Source: Enteropsectra breve
Taxonomy: Eukaryota; Microsporidia
Assembly (NCBI GenBank): GCA_024243835.1
Contig: JALPMN010000593.1
Location: 1 to 26,396 of the forward strand
DNA length: 26,396 bases
Direction of reading: 5' to 3'
Below, piece by piece: positions 1-9,425 of the stretch. The notes under the pieces were generated by a model that was not told the origin of the DNA, made no database searches, and saw nothing but the letters and a program-made list of their open reading frames with translations. The stretch's first letter is position 1. Each line of letters begins with the position of its first letter. A program made the translations under genes and the position numbers.

Positions 1-9
1 AATTGGTTG

Positions 10-112
10 TTAACTTGACGAAATTGAATGACAAAAATGCTGAAAAATTTATTTTTGACGAACTTGAGTGTTAACTTGACGAATTTGGATGCTAACTTGA
101 CGAACTGGCATG
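10..112. repeat. degenerate 21-bp tandem repeat
   Basis: Four copies of a 21-bp unit built around TTAACTTGACGAA start at 10, 50, 71 and 92; the last three are head to tail. The copies at 10 and 92 are both followed by an AAAAATGCTG word, so a larger period may exist. Read on the minus strand each unit encodes a heptad of the type Q-(V/I/F)-R-Q-V-(N/S)-x. The array ends about 95 bp before the first gene. Confidence 0.75.
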
Positions 113-206
113 AAAAATGCTGTAAGAGATAATCAGCCATCATATACAGTAATCTGTTCATCAAATCATTATTTCTAGTATATAAACAAATTTTTTGATC
201 GCCCTC

Positions 207-2438
207 ATGAAAAAGTTTTTAGAGCAGCTTATCTCATGCACCGGTATACCAAAGTTCGAAAACTGTGGTAATACGCGTTTGCTTGAAGATCTTTTTCGGA
301 TAGGAATACGTACAGAAGACAGGGTTGCACGTTTTGACTTGCGAGATCTCCTTAAATTTGATTATGTCGAGAGGGCAGTAAAAGCTCTACCTACACAGAG
401 CAATGATTTTACAACTGCACATGAGCCATTGATCGAAATGCAAGAAGCTTACGAGGATGCATTGGGAAGTATCAGCCGCAGCACAAATGATACCTACAAA
501 GAGCATGTGAGCCTCTTGGCCGAAAAGCTGGAAGAAAATGGGTTCAGTAAATTTTTGAAGAAGCCATCCAAGCTTCAAAAATACTTAAATGTGGATATTC
601 CGCATGGACATAAATTAGTCAATTTTATATGCCAGTTAACATCTGTATGGTGCAATGAGCTGAATGTTCAGTTAGACGACAACAAGGTGATAAAAATTCT
701 AGAGGCCTCTGCAGATCTCCAGATTAACAAGAAAAAGGAAGTTGATGTTTTTATTAATAGAAACGGCAAGCCGCTGCATTTACATATAAAGGTCATCGAT
801 CTTTTTTGCATTAATTTTGTGTATCTCCTTAAAAAAGCAGGGCTTCTGCCTAGATACCGGGCTTTACTCAAGTCAAAGAACACGTATTTTGAGGATAAGG
901 AAGATAAAGCTATTGCTGCTATAAGAAATTTCGGAAACCCCTTGCTAAGTTATATCCGCTTGCTGGAGATAGAAATGGATGATGTGTGTGTTACCAGTAT
1001 GTTTTTATGCTCTGAATCGAGATATTTTGCATATGAACCGCACTATCGTGAAAAACGCAAGGTAATAGTCTTCAATCATGAGAATAATATACCAGGACCT
1101 TCTCAGAGATTAAATCTCATTACAGAGCTTAACTCGATAAACAAAATCGTAGAGAATAGAAGATTAGACATACTTTTGCCATATTATGATGGGTTTGTCT
1201 TCCATTCTAATGAAAGACCCGGCAAATTTCCCAGCATTTCTTTTGTTCAAGATTTCTACCGCTACATTGATTTTATTGAGATACTCACAGGGCTGCAAGA
1301 AGTTTATATTTACAATATGCTTCCACACTATAAAACTCTGCCGACAGCTAAGGAAACGGAAGGTTATTTGAATAGCCTTTTTGTCACGATAGTCAACGTT
1401 GTGTTAGAAAAACTGGACGGTCTTAACTCATTATTCATTCAGGGATTCAATGAATTTCCTCAAGAATTTATTCCAAGACTGCAAAAAAAGAGATTAAGAA
1501 AATTTGGAGCGATGGGCAATTGTGGAAAGGTTGATTATTTGGTAATACATAGGCTCTTTAGCACAGAGTGCCCCCTCAAACAAAGCATTGGTCATTTTAT
1601 TGGGCATTGTCGGGCTGTGCAGCTTTTCTCGCAAATAACAAAGAAAATTAAACTCGAAGAAGCAACAGTTTATAACCGACTATTTGGGGCACATGATGTT
1701 TTATCAGAAGCGGATGAACTATATTCTGAGCAACTAAAGGAATATTTCGTTGATGGAAGCCTGAACAATGCCGTAAAACTCAATCATCCATTAAGCATTG
1801 GCACTGTTTATTACATGAGGCCTGTAGCTGTGGCGATGCAATTGTCAATGCAAGCATCTAGACAGCATAGCGAATACTATAAGTTAGCAAATGCCACCTC
1901 TACAGTTATTGATGCCTCTGAGTTTTTAACAGGAAGTAAATTTACACATTTAATTGTGCAACTTGAAAATAATTTATCGATTGTTAACAATTTTGTTACA
2001 ACGGCCATTAAAGAAGATTCGACAATCGATATGCTTGAGATTATTATAAATGGTATGCAATGGTCATGGCTTGAGTTTTTAAATTTAGGGAAAGTAAAAA
2101 TGCCAAGCAGAGGGCTAAATCTTATACTGAATGTCGATGCGAAAACAATGCTGTATGGAAAAACGATACAAGAGTACGAAGAAGACTCAACATCTGCAAT
2201 TTACTGGCTGTTTGATGAACTAATTGTGAACAAAGAGAATAATGTCAAACTTAAAGTAAAGGTGAGACGGCAGGAAGCATTAAAAATGGAAGCATTTAAC
2301 ACTCAATACAAATTCATTGAACTATGCATAAATGAGAACTCGTCCATCGGCAGTGGTAATGCATTCAGCAGACTTTCTTTTGAAGAAATACTCTATGATG
2401 TTAACAATGATTATGCTTTGAGGTCAATACATCTGTAA
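207..2438 (+). CDS. hypothetical protein, 743 aa, no family recognised
   Basis: This is a long open frame with ordinary coding composition. The ATG at 207 is chosen because an AAATTTTTT run and a GCCCTC element lie directly before it (about 188-206); the frame extends upstream only to a non-ATG codon. The protein looks soluble, mixed alpha/beta and rich in Leu, Ile and Asn. I see no signal peptide, no clear membrane segment and no catalytic or zinc motif. Leucine-rich stretches around residues 370-480 could hint at a degenerate leucine-rich repeat protein, but no repeat register is convincing. It could belong to a lineage-specific microsporidian family. It is followed by about 420 bp without a recognised gene. 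Coding status is well supported; function is unknown. Confidence 0.85.
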   Translation: MKKFLEQLISCTGIPKFENCGNTRLLEDLFRIGIRTEDRVARFDLRDLLKFDYVERAVKALPTQSNDFTTAHEPLIEMQEAYEDALGSISRSTNDTYKEHVSLLAEKLEENGFSKFLKKPSKLQKYLNVDIPHGHKLVNFICQLTSVWCNELNVQLDDNKVIKILEASADLQINKKKEVDVFINRNGKPLHLHIKVIDLFCINFVYLLKKAGLLPRYRALLKSKNTYFEDKEDKAIAAIRNFGNPLLSYIRLLEIEMDDVCVTSMFLCSESRYFAYEPHYREKRKVIVFNHENNIPGPSQRLNLITELNSINKIVENRRLDILLPYYDGFVFHSNERPGKFPSISFVQDFYRYIDFIEILTGLQEVYIYNMLPHYKTLPTAKETEGYLNSLFVTIVNVVLEKLDGLNSLFIQGFNEFPQEFIPRLQKKRLRKFGAMGNCGKVDYLVIHRLFSTECPLKQSIGHFIGHCRAVQLFSQITKKIKLEEATVYNRLFGAHDVLSEADELYSEQLKEYFVDGSLNNAVKLNHPLSIGTVYYMRPVAVAMQLSMQASRQHSEYYKLANATSTVIDASEFLTGSKFTHLIVQLENNLSIVNNFVTTAIKEDSTIDMLEIIINGMQWSWLEFLNLGKVKMPSRGLNLILNVDAKTMLYGKTIQEYEEDSTSAIYWLFDELIVNKENNVKLKVKVRRQEALKMEAFNTQYKFIELCINENSSIGSGNAFSRLSFEEILYDVNNDYALRSIHL

Positions 2439-2859
2439 GAGGATATTAAAATATTAATTAAATTCGTTCTTTTTCTAACAAGCTTTTAGATCAAACCAAG
2501 CAAAGTTTGGCGAAAACAATTTTCATCATAAATGGCGTTAGTTAGCCATTAAAAGGTGCTGCAAGTTTAGTGCACTGGGCGCAAAGCTTTCTCATCTTTT
2601 AACAGAGAAATAATACTTAGAGCGTCTTACACGTTATTTTGTTCAATAAACTAATTTTTGTTCTTTTCCATGCATTAAAGGCTTAAGGCTTTGTATACTT
2701 AGAAGTGTTTTCTCTTTGAAACGGTTCCATTTATTTTATTTCTAGTTGTTGTATGAATCTCTGCCGGTAAAATCATTCATCTCATCGAATTTCTTCCCCA
2801 ATTGATATCACAAAAACTGAATTGAGAATTAAAATTTTTATTAAATTTTTCATACCTAT
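2439..2859. other. intergenic, promoter of the membrane-protein gene at its end
   Basis: About 420 bp without a supported ORF or RNA gene. Its last 35 bases contain two AAATTTTT runs (about 2831-2850), ending 9 bp before the next ATG, which fits the start-proximal signal used by other genes here. Confidence 0.6.
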
Positions 2860-4383
2860 ATGGGCCACGGGTCAATGAGTGTTATCTCGATTATTCTGCT
2901 GAACGTGCTTTCAAATCTTGCGATTGGAATATGGTTTGCGCCCATGATTTTCGGGAGCTTCGGTGCTACTAAGACACTTGTCGCGATGGCTGTCACTCTC
3001 ACAATGAATATAGCGGTGCTGAACGGGACATGGATGTTGGTTCCAAAAATTAAAAAACAAAATACGCAGTCCAAGGGGCTTGTTTCTAGTGCCACGTCAT
3101 TCTTGCGCAGCACATTGGGCACAGTTGTAAAGTCAGGAGCAGATCCGCTTGAGATTGCCGAGGAGGGATTAGTAGGCGCCGCGGGAGTGCTATCTGCCCA
3201 CAAGAATGAGGTGATAAAAATGTTACCTGAAAGCAGCCAGAGTGGCGCAAATAAAATAATACATAAGTATGATCTGGACGATCCCGACAAACTGAAGAAG
3301 AAGTTTGCCCTTGCTTCTGTTTCTGGGGTAATAACATTTATGGTCGCGCATACTTTCCGTGGGTTGCACAGCCTTTTCTTTTATCTATCATCGTTTTTCT
3401 TTGGGGTTTTGTGTCTTGAAGTTGCTGCGAATATTTTGAGAATAGTTATTTCATCCTTCATTAGTGGATTGCCCCAGCACATTGTTGATATTGTTGCAAT
3501 GAGTGTTCAAATGAGCTTTTGCCTGGCTCTCACGGCTATTCAATCGCTCTCCAGCAGGTCAGACAACATCATCATTATTTTCCTGATAACCGCAATGCTT
3601 TCAATTTTTGGTTTGTCGGCGTATAACTACGACGCGACCGGCATCGCTAGCGCTGTTAGAATACCTGAGTGGATAAACAGGCTCAATGGGTCGCAGTTTG
3701 TGGTGATTCTGTCTCTCATAATGATTGCAAGCGTGCATCTTTTTACCTTTAGCCCGCTGATGGGACGAACTGTGCATGCCTCGCAATCGATGCTTTTTTT
3801 CATACCGATCATTAGTGGAGTTGTGTCTTATTTAATCATTTTTGGATACGCAGCAATTTCATACTATTATGGAGTGATGCCAACCCACTCGTTTGATCTG
3901 CTCCGAAAAATACTCTCTGTGCTTGAAGAAGGGAACAAAGCCTTTGCCCCATTTTTGTTATGTTCATCTGCGGCGCTCGTTTGCTGCTGCGTGTTCCATT
4001 TTATCCAGCTCAAGGTATTTTACGCCGTGCTTATTAAGCTGTTCGGCAAAATCAAATTTAGCGCTCATTCAAATGCAAAGAAGTTCATGATTCTGGCACT
4101 GCTTACTGCAATGAATGGGCTGGGTGTGCTTGTGGCGACAAAGGAGCTTCTAAACATGCAGCTTATAATGAAACTGTTTGTCGGGCTGTCTCCACTGGTG
4201 CATTACGCATTCAACTCTATAAGAATAATAATGAACGCGAAAAATCCGTCCATACCAAGAATTGTTGTGCTCTTTATCATTGCAATCATTGGAATTATTA
4301 GCGCAGGACACCAGATGGTTAGTCTCATCGCCGGGAGATCCGTTGAGTTTAAGTTTTTTGAATTTGTGGTTGCTCAGCCGTGA
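2860..4383 (+). CDS. multipass membrane protein, about 11-12 segments, family unknown
   Basis: The 507-residue product is dominated by hydrophobic stretches, roughly at residues 8-32, 39-61, 147-165, 169-196, 207-229, 236-256, 279-298, 310-336, 361-395, 407-429, 436-458 and 467-491. A hydrophilic loop of about 85 residues lies between the second and third segments. This is the architecture of a transporter or permease, but I recognise no family signature and assign no substrate. The ATG at 2860 follows an AAATTTTT run closely; an in-frame ATG at 2875 would remove only five residues. The base composition is somewhat richer in G+C than the flanks, as expected for coding sequence. It ends at a TGA followed by about 500 bp of spacer before the Gcn20-like gene. 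Confidence 0.85.
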   Translation: MGHGSMSVISIILLNVLSNLAIGIWFAPMIFGSFGATKTLVAMAVTLTMNIAVLNGTWMLVPKIKKQNTQSKGLVSSATSFLRSTLGTVVKSGADPLEIAEEGLVGAAGVLSAHKNEVIKMLPESSQSGANKIIHKYDLDDPDKLKKKFALASVSGVITFMVAHTFRGLHSLFFYLSSFFFGVLCLEVAANILRIVISSFISGLPQHIVDIVAMSVQMSFCLALTAIQSLSSRSDNIIIIFLITAMLSIFGLSAYNYDATGIASAVRIPEWINRLNGSQFVVILSLIMIASVHLFTFSPLMGRTVHASQSMLFFIPIISGVVSYLIIFGYAAISYYYGVMPTHSFDLLRKILSVLEEGNKAFAPFLLCSSAALVCCCVFHFIQLKVFYAVLIKLFGKIKFSAHSNAKKFMILALLTAMNGLGVLVATKELLNMQLIMKLFVGLSPLVHYAFNSIRIIMNAKNPSIPRIVVLFIIAIIGIISAGHQMVSLIAGRSVEFKFFEFVVAQP

Positions 4384-4880
4384 TAATGTGATGATTAACC
4401 CTTAAAATCCATAAAGCAGCATGAATTAGCTGTTTTATAAAGCATCAGTGCTATTTTTCTCAAATAAATTATCCAATAGCTACTAAATTATCATTATTAA
4501 AATATTTCAGTGGCTTTTCGAAAAGTACTTTTTAACGAGTTGGTTGTATGTCGCTTTTAATAGGCAATTTTTAACATATTACATTGTTTAAATAAAGCCA
4601 TACTATCGATGGTTATGGATATAGTTCGAATCAAGTCTTGATGATTCATTTTGCATGCTGCTTCATCAATGAAAGCTCTGAAGCTGAATTATTTAATTCG
4701 CACTCTTCAAGGAGAACTCTTACGAATTTTTTTACAATAAACGTAAGTGCTTTTAAAATACGTCTTGTTGATACAATCATCAGATAGCAATTGTACAAGA
4801 TTTTTCTATGTACTCTAAAGAGCTGCGACCATAGTATTTTACACCCGTGCTGTTTTATTCGAAACAAAATTTTACCAGCC
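4384..4880. other. intergenic, no supported gene
   Basis: About 500 bp of AT-rich sequence. A minus-strand frame of 78 codons (4646-4882) overlaps the start of the next gene, lacks a start signal and has a composition typical of spacer. An AAAATTTTA element lies just before the ATG at 4881. Confidence 0.5.
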
Positions 4881-6542
4881 ATGAAATCTCTGCACGAGCT
4901 AATTGATAGCTATCGCATGAAGCTAAGAGACTTTCCTTTTGCCACTAAAGAGGAGGCAGCAGAGCAGGGCGTTGAAAATTACACACTTGCTGATAATGAG
5001 CAGTACTCTGCACTAGAAACGCCATACACAATGAAGCAACACGCTAAGATAAAGCATGTCGAAAAAGACGAGGATGAGGATTATGTTGAAGAGGATTCAT
5101 CTGAAGGCGAAAGCTCCTCTGAAACCCCGTTCTATGGCGATCTGCAGCTGGACATGGATTTATTCGTGAAGGGAAAGCAGATTATCGACAACAGCACTAT
5201 CACAATAACCAGAAACGCAAAATATGGGCTTGTTGGGAGAAATGGAATTGGAAAAACAACGCTCCTGAAGGCAATAAGAAAAAGGAAGTTCGGGATTCCG
5301 AAGGGGCTCAAGATCCATGCGATTAAGCAGGACTATGTAAGCGATGAGAAAGTAATAGACTTTGTCGGGGCCGATGCGGGCAAAATACTGTCCGGAATGG
5401 GTTTTACGAAGGAGAAGCAGGAGCAGACGCTCAGGAGCCTTTCCGGTGGATGGCGCATGCGGGCCCAGATCGCCAAGGCAGTGCATATAAATCCGGACCT
5501 GCTGCTGCTCGACGAGCCAACGAATTTTCTTGATATTAAATCCATTCTTTACCTGGAAAATAAAATTAAGGATCTGAAAACGGTGATTATTGTGTCGCAT
5601 GACAAGAAGTTTTTGAACAACACAGTGGACCACATTCTGCATCTCAATGAAATGAAAATAGCGGTCCACAGAGGAAACTACGATGCCTTTGTGCATCAGT
5701 GCAAAAGTGCCAGGGAATCGCAGGTCAGGGAGTACGAAAACCAAATGGCGCAGCGGGCCCATCTTCAGAGCTTCATCGACAGATTTCGCTACAGTGCGAG
5801 CAGATCTGCGCAGGCACAGTCAAAAATAAAAATGCTGGAAAAGATGCCTGTGCTGCAGCTTCCGAAGATTCCGCCCTCAATAAAATTTTCCTTCAGTGCA
5901 ACACCAGCAGACGGAATGCTTTTAGAACTTGAAAAAATAAAGTTTGGATATGAAGGCACAAAAAACAAACTTATTTTGGATGGGCTGAATTTGAGAATTA
6001 AAAACAGAGACAGAATCGTTATCGTGGGAGAGAATGGACAGGGAAAATCAACGCTTCTTAAGCTCTTGGCGCAGAAAATGGTCCCAACAGCGGGCGTGTT
6101 CGACAAAAACCCCAATCTGAGGGTTGGATACTTCGCGCAGCACCACATTGACCATTTGCAGCACAGCGAGCATGTTCTCTCGTTCATGATGAAAAGCCAC
6201 AGAGAAGATGTTTGCAGACAGGCACTCGCGTCCTTCGGACTAAACATCGGGAATCAAAAAATAGGAACGCTGTCAGGCGGGCAGAAGAGCCGGCTGGCCT
6301 TTGCACTGCTTAATTTTGATTCTCCGAATCTGCTTCTTCTGGATGAGCCCACGAATCACTTGGATATGGAGACAATTGAGGCTCTCGGCCACGCAATAAA
6401 TGCATATGAAGGGGCGGTGGTTTGTGTTTCGCACGACATGGCATTCATCGAATCTGCATTCAAGAGTGTTTACATCTGTGAAGCAGGAAAACTGCTGCCA
6501 TACAGCGGAACGATAGAAAGTTATAAAAAGTCACTCATTTGA
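4881..6542 (+). CDS. GCN20: ABC-F ATPase, Gcn20/ABCF3-like translation factor
   Basis: Soluble ABC-F proteins carry two nucleotide-binding domains and no membrane segments, and act on the ribosome; yeast Gcn20 works with Gcn1 in Gcn2 activation. The 553-aa product has Walker A GRNGIGKTT at 119-127, signature LSGGW at 187-191 and Walker B ending DEP at 211-213. The second domain has GENGQGKST at 383-391, LSGGQ at 464-468 and LLLLDEPTNHLD from 484. The linker with an RFRYSASRSAQAQSKI stretch and the YGLVGRNG context match Gcn20/ABCF3 better than Arb1/ABCF2 or New1. Yeast Gcn20 has about 750 residues; here the N-terminal Gcn1-binding part is cut to about 90 residues with an acidic patch (EDEDEDYVEED type). 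The ATG at 4881 follows an AAAATTTT run and a CC pair; the frame extends upstream without an ATG. Confidence 0.93.
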   Translation: MKSLHELIDSYRMKLRDFPFATKEEAAEQGVENYTLADNEQYSALETPYTMKQHAKIKHVEKDEDEDYVEEDSSEGESSSETPFYGDLQLDMDLFVKGKQIIDNSTITITRNAKYGLVGRNGIGKTTLLKAIRKRKFGIPKGLKIHAIKQDYVSDEKVIDFVGADAGKILSGMGFTKEKQEQTLRSLSGGWRMRAQIAKAVHINPDLLLLDEPTNFLDIKSILYLENKIKDLKTVIIVSHDKKFLNNTVDHILHLNEMKIAVHRGNYDAFVHQCKSARESQVREYENQMAQRAHLQSFIDRFRYSASRSAQAQSKIKMLEKMPVLQLPKIPPSIKFSFSATPADGMLLELEKIKFGYEGTKNKLILDGLNLRIKNRDRIVIVGENGQGKSTLLKLLAQKMVPTAGVFDKNPNLRVGYFAQHHIDHLQHSEHVLSFMMKSHREDVCRQALASFGLNIGNQKIGTLSGGQKSRLAFALLNFDSPNLLLLDEPTNHLDMETIEALGHAINAYEGAVVCVSHDMAFIESAFKSVYICEAGKLLPYSGTIESYKKSLI

Positions 6543-6808
6543 GCATCCTGTTGATAGGATAAAGAAGAATAAACTGAAATTTAGAAAATCGAGTGTAGTT
6601 TTATATTTTGTTTTTAGATACCAGAGTTTTCCCTTCTGAGCTGTTTGTAAATGAACTGTATAATGAGCAACAAAGGTAAATCTGGCCCAATAAATTATCA
6701 AGCAGCATTTATAAGTCATTTTGTTGGCCGGTATAAAAATACTTTTACTGGTCGCTGTGGGTTTTAGCTGTTACCTAAAATTATAAAACGACACGCTTTT
6801 TGTGAAAT

Positions 6809-8248
6809 ATGCATGTAGGTGGTATGAAAGCACAGTTTAGCTATAAATATGTAACATCGAGTGATGTGTCGACGGCCAGAAGCATCTATATCAAGAATGC
6901 ATCTGAGTTTCTAAAATGCATTTCTCCAACGGATGAGATAGACGCAAAAATGACAGACGATAGTGCATGGATAAGTATATTTTCGAAAGATACTGCCCTA
7001 ATACTCAACAAGATATGGGATAGTATTTGCTACTCAGTAGTTTTTGAAGAGACTTCAGCTGATGGAGACAGGCTATGCGGTCTCTCGCTGGAGTACAATG
7101 TTCTTTTTTACAAACTAAACGGGAGATTCCGCCTGTATGGCACGATGCAGCAGCTGAACAAGGCGCTCACATACTTGAGCAGGGAGGGGCTGTCTGTTTC
7201 TTTTGAAGGCGATTCAGGTGCGCGTTTCTCAATAACGGATACCGAAACACAGAATAGTACTGAATACTTCACATCACGCTTTTTTCTAAACAGGCAGACT
7301 TTCACAGCAATGTGTCTACTAGAAAAGGATTCCTTTTCACAGCTATTTCTTCTGAAAAATACGCATATTAATGTACTATTCTATGGAGACGTTGCAGAGC
7401 TGGTGGTTGAATCATCAATCCCAAACATGACAGAGTATGTCTGTAGATTTGTGACAAAATGCACTGAAGGAATAGTCAAAATACGTGCAGAAAACCTTGA
7501 TATTTCAGAAATAAACGAGTGCATTGCAATTCACAATTCAGCATTAAATGCAGAAAGTGCCTTTTATTGCAAAATTTCAGCGCTGGCGAGTATGGGGCTT
7601 GCTTCTGTAAAGTATATGAAAATAGATGTTTTAGAAGATCTGGCGTGTTTTATACGCGGAAAGGGGGACGGTAAAATAAAGAAGATAGCGGCAGAAAGCG
7701 ATGCAAAAATAAAAATGAAATCTTTAGAATGCTGCAATCCAGGTGAGCTCAGAAAAAAATCTAAAAGCACGGCAAAGTACACCATTTTCATGATCAGCTC
7801 AAGTGACACGGTGCAAAAGGCCGTTAGACTTCTCTATGAAGAGTTTCCAGCAGAGCATGAGTTTGACGTCAGCCAAATCTACCACAAAAAACTGATTGGA
7901 TACAACGGAGAAAATATCAAGGCAGTTTCTAAAAGACACAGTGTGTATATCAAGTTTCGGGATGGAAAAAGCATATGCCAAGGGATGGAGAAAAACACCA
8001 TTCTGCTAACCCCGATGAAATACAAGGCGAACCTTTCTGAAGCCAAAAGCGAAATCTTAGAGCTTGTTGAAAAATATGAACACCAGCAAATGATTTGTAG
8101 TGAAAATGAGAAAGACAATAGCAATGGATCTTTTATGCTCTATCATCGTAGTGATAGTGTTTTCTGCGAGAACAAAAGTAAAGATGCATTTGAAAACAAT
8201 GAATTTCCCGATGTAAATGGTTTGCTGGAGCTCTTTAACAAAAAATAA
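6809..8248 (+). CDS. KH-domain RNA-binding protein (vigilin/Bicaudal-C type)
   Basis: The 479-aa product carries a clear KH domain at about residues 353-422, with the core YHKKLIGYNGENI containing a GxxG loop (G364-G367) and a following basic beta strand. A second, degenerate KH-like segment lies at about 274-346, where FIRGKGDGKIKKI replaces the last Gly of the loop by Asp. The first 250 residues resemble no family I know but could hide further diverged KH folds, as in Scp160/vigilin. KH proteins bind single-stranded RNA, and several fungal relatives associate with polysomes. The C-terminal 60 residues are polar and rich in Asn and Glu. The ATG at 6809 gives the longest frame; an in-frame ATG at 6824 is equally possible. 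The TAA stop lies inside an AATAAA hexamer. Confidence 0.85.
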   Translation: MHVGGMKAQFSYKYVTSSDVSTARSIYIKNASEFLKCISPTDEIDAKMTDDSAWISIFSKDTALILNKIWDSICYSVVFEETSADGDRLCGLSLEYNVLFYKLNGRFRLYGTMQQLNKALTYLSREGLSVSFEGDSGARFSITDTETQNSTEYFTSRFFLNRQTFTAMCLLEKDSFSQLFLLKNTHINVLFYGDVAELVVESSIPNMTEYVCRFVTKCTEGIVKIRAENLDISEINECIAIHNSALNAESAFYCKISALASMGLASVKYMKIDVLEDLACFIRGKGDGKIKKIAAESDAKIKMKSLECCNPGELRKKSKSTAKYTIFMISSSDTVQKAVRLLYEEFPAEHEFDVSQIYHKKLIGYNGENIKAVSKRHSVYIKFRDGKSICQGMEKNTILLTPMKYKANLSEAKSEILELVEKYEHQQMICSENEKDNSNGSFMLYHRSDSVFCENKSKDAFENNEFPDVNGLLELFNKK

Positions 8249-8574
8249 AACCTGTTCCATAACTGTTTATTTGTACTTTTTGCAAGATACAGCAGTAGCA
8301 CCAGAAAGTATATTTAAGAATCCGGTAAAAATTAAATGAAAGCTCATCGCAAAGTGAAATTTTTATTTTTTGTGTTTTAACGATAATTAGTGAATTTAGC
8401 TTGGCAGCTCTTCTGTTCTATGAGTTTTGGCTTAATTTATGGTGTTAGCGCGCTCCAAGGGCTGCTTACTAAGGCCAGTGTCATGTTATGGCTTTTAAAC
8501 TGGTGTTTTAAATACTACTAGAATCCGCATCTTAATGTAGCCTGATGATAGTTTGATTTATATTTGTGAAGGCC
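8249..8574. other. intergenic between convergent genes, nothing recognised
   Basis: About 325 bp between the KH gene (+) and the Rmp1-like gene (-). I see no ORF with a start signal, no tRNA T-arm motif and no repeat. Confidence 0.5.
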
Positions 8575-8901
8575 TTAGAACGAGGCGAATATATCATCAA
8601 TCTGCGATGCAGGCTGTGTCTTTATTTTCTTTATTAAAACATAGATCCGTGCTGCAATACCCATGGCACAAAGGTTGATAGGCACGAAATACTCCATTTT
8701 TATCTGCATACTGCTGATGCAGTATAAGTTCATGCAGCATTCAAGGATTCTGCTCTGCAGACCTTTGCTCAGATCTCTGTAGTCCGTCAGTCTCTTTAAC
8801 TGGACCATCTTTCGCAAGAACTTGCTCGATTTGTGCTGGTTCTTGCTGCGGTAAATCAGTCTTGCAAGTGTTTTCTTTTCTTCGCTCAAAGCAGCCTCCA
8901 T
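8575..8901 (-). CDS. RMP1: RNase MRP subunit Rmp1 / Nepro-like protein
   Basis: This 108-aa protein has the hallmark of the Rmp1/Nepro family near its N-terminus: LARLIYRSKNQHKSSKF (residues 12-28), matching the family core of an aromatic residue, R-x-K-N-Q-H, then a basic helix. The C-terminal part has a hydrophobic helix (about residues 69-90) similar to the family's FVPL...LARI region, and the last residues are IDDIFASF, an ending seen in several nucleolar proteins of this type. Rmp1 is specific to RNase MRP in yeast, a ribonucleoprotein that cleaves pre-rRNA in ITS1; yeast Rmp1 has about 200 residues, so this is a minimal version. The ATG at 8901 is preceded by a TTTATAAA element but no AAATTT or CCC run. 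It is convergent with the KH gene and divergent from the Not5 gene. Confidence 0.75.
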   Translation of the reverse strand: MEAALSEEKKTLARLIYRSKNQHKSSKFLRKMVQLKRLTDYRDLSKGLQSRILECCMNLYCISSMQIKMEYFVPINLCAMGIAARIYVLIKKIKTQPASQIDDIFASF

Positions 8902-9425
8902 GCAACGGCATACAAAAAGAGTTTATAAATGCTGGTGTAAAAATGAATAAACAGTATATACAGCCTTTAGAACATGGATCTATACTTCATGTTGAAGGAG
9001 AAACAAGAGCTCCTCTATAAATAAGTACTCAAAGGTTTAACGATTAAATTGAGAATCTTGGGCATATTATGGTATTTAAATGCTAAGAAAATGATGTATT
9101 TTAATAGTAACAGGCCTAAAATGGTTAATTGGAGCTTTGCAAGAGTAGTTTATGTTATTTTCAACTTTTGATTACAATTGTAACTGATATTTTAAAAGCA
9201 TCTTACTGTCGGTCTCGATAAATATATGCCAACAAAAATTTAATAAAATTTTGATCTTTCAAGGTTTTATAAAGAGTGATGGTGATTCATTTTTTATGTG
9301 GATGCTATAGGTTGAGTATAGAGAACGTTTGTGAGAACGTGTCTATGCATTGCATACTTGTGGTTGCTAATAGCTGCACCAGCTATGAGCATCTGCCATT
9401 CAAAATAGTGGCTCCAGAAGACCCC
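8902..9425. other. intergenic between Rmp1-like and Not5 genes
   Basis: Contains the divergent upstream regions of both genes. AAATTT-like runs lie at about 9235-9257. A frame continuous with Not5 is open from the ATG at 9279, but its 49 codons encode a peptide with six cysteines, unlike the rest of the protein, so I treat it as probably untranslated. Confidence 0.45.

Noticed and set aside
1..206. Telomeric or subtelomeric repeat
   Set aside because: The 21-bp unit is not a short G-rich telomere repeat, and a TERT gene nearby does not imply a chromosome end.
2596..2640. ACAGAGAAATAATAC resembling the U6 snRNA ACAGAGA element
   Set aside because: The following AGC triad and the U6 internal stem-loop are absent.
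4646..4882. 78-codon minus-strand ATG frame ending in MKQHAK, the same six residues as near residue 50 of the Gcn20-like protein
   Set aside because: The shared six residues have no flanking similarity, so I take it as coincidence. The frame overlaps the start of the ABC-F gene and has spacer-like composition.
5160..5762. 200-codon minus-strand frame inside the Gcn20-like gene
   Set aside because: It is a shadow frame opposite a gene with both ABC domains intact; the protein has no recognisable motif.
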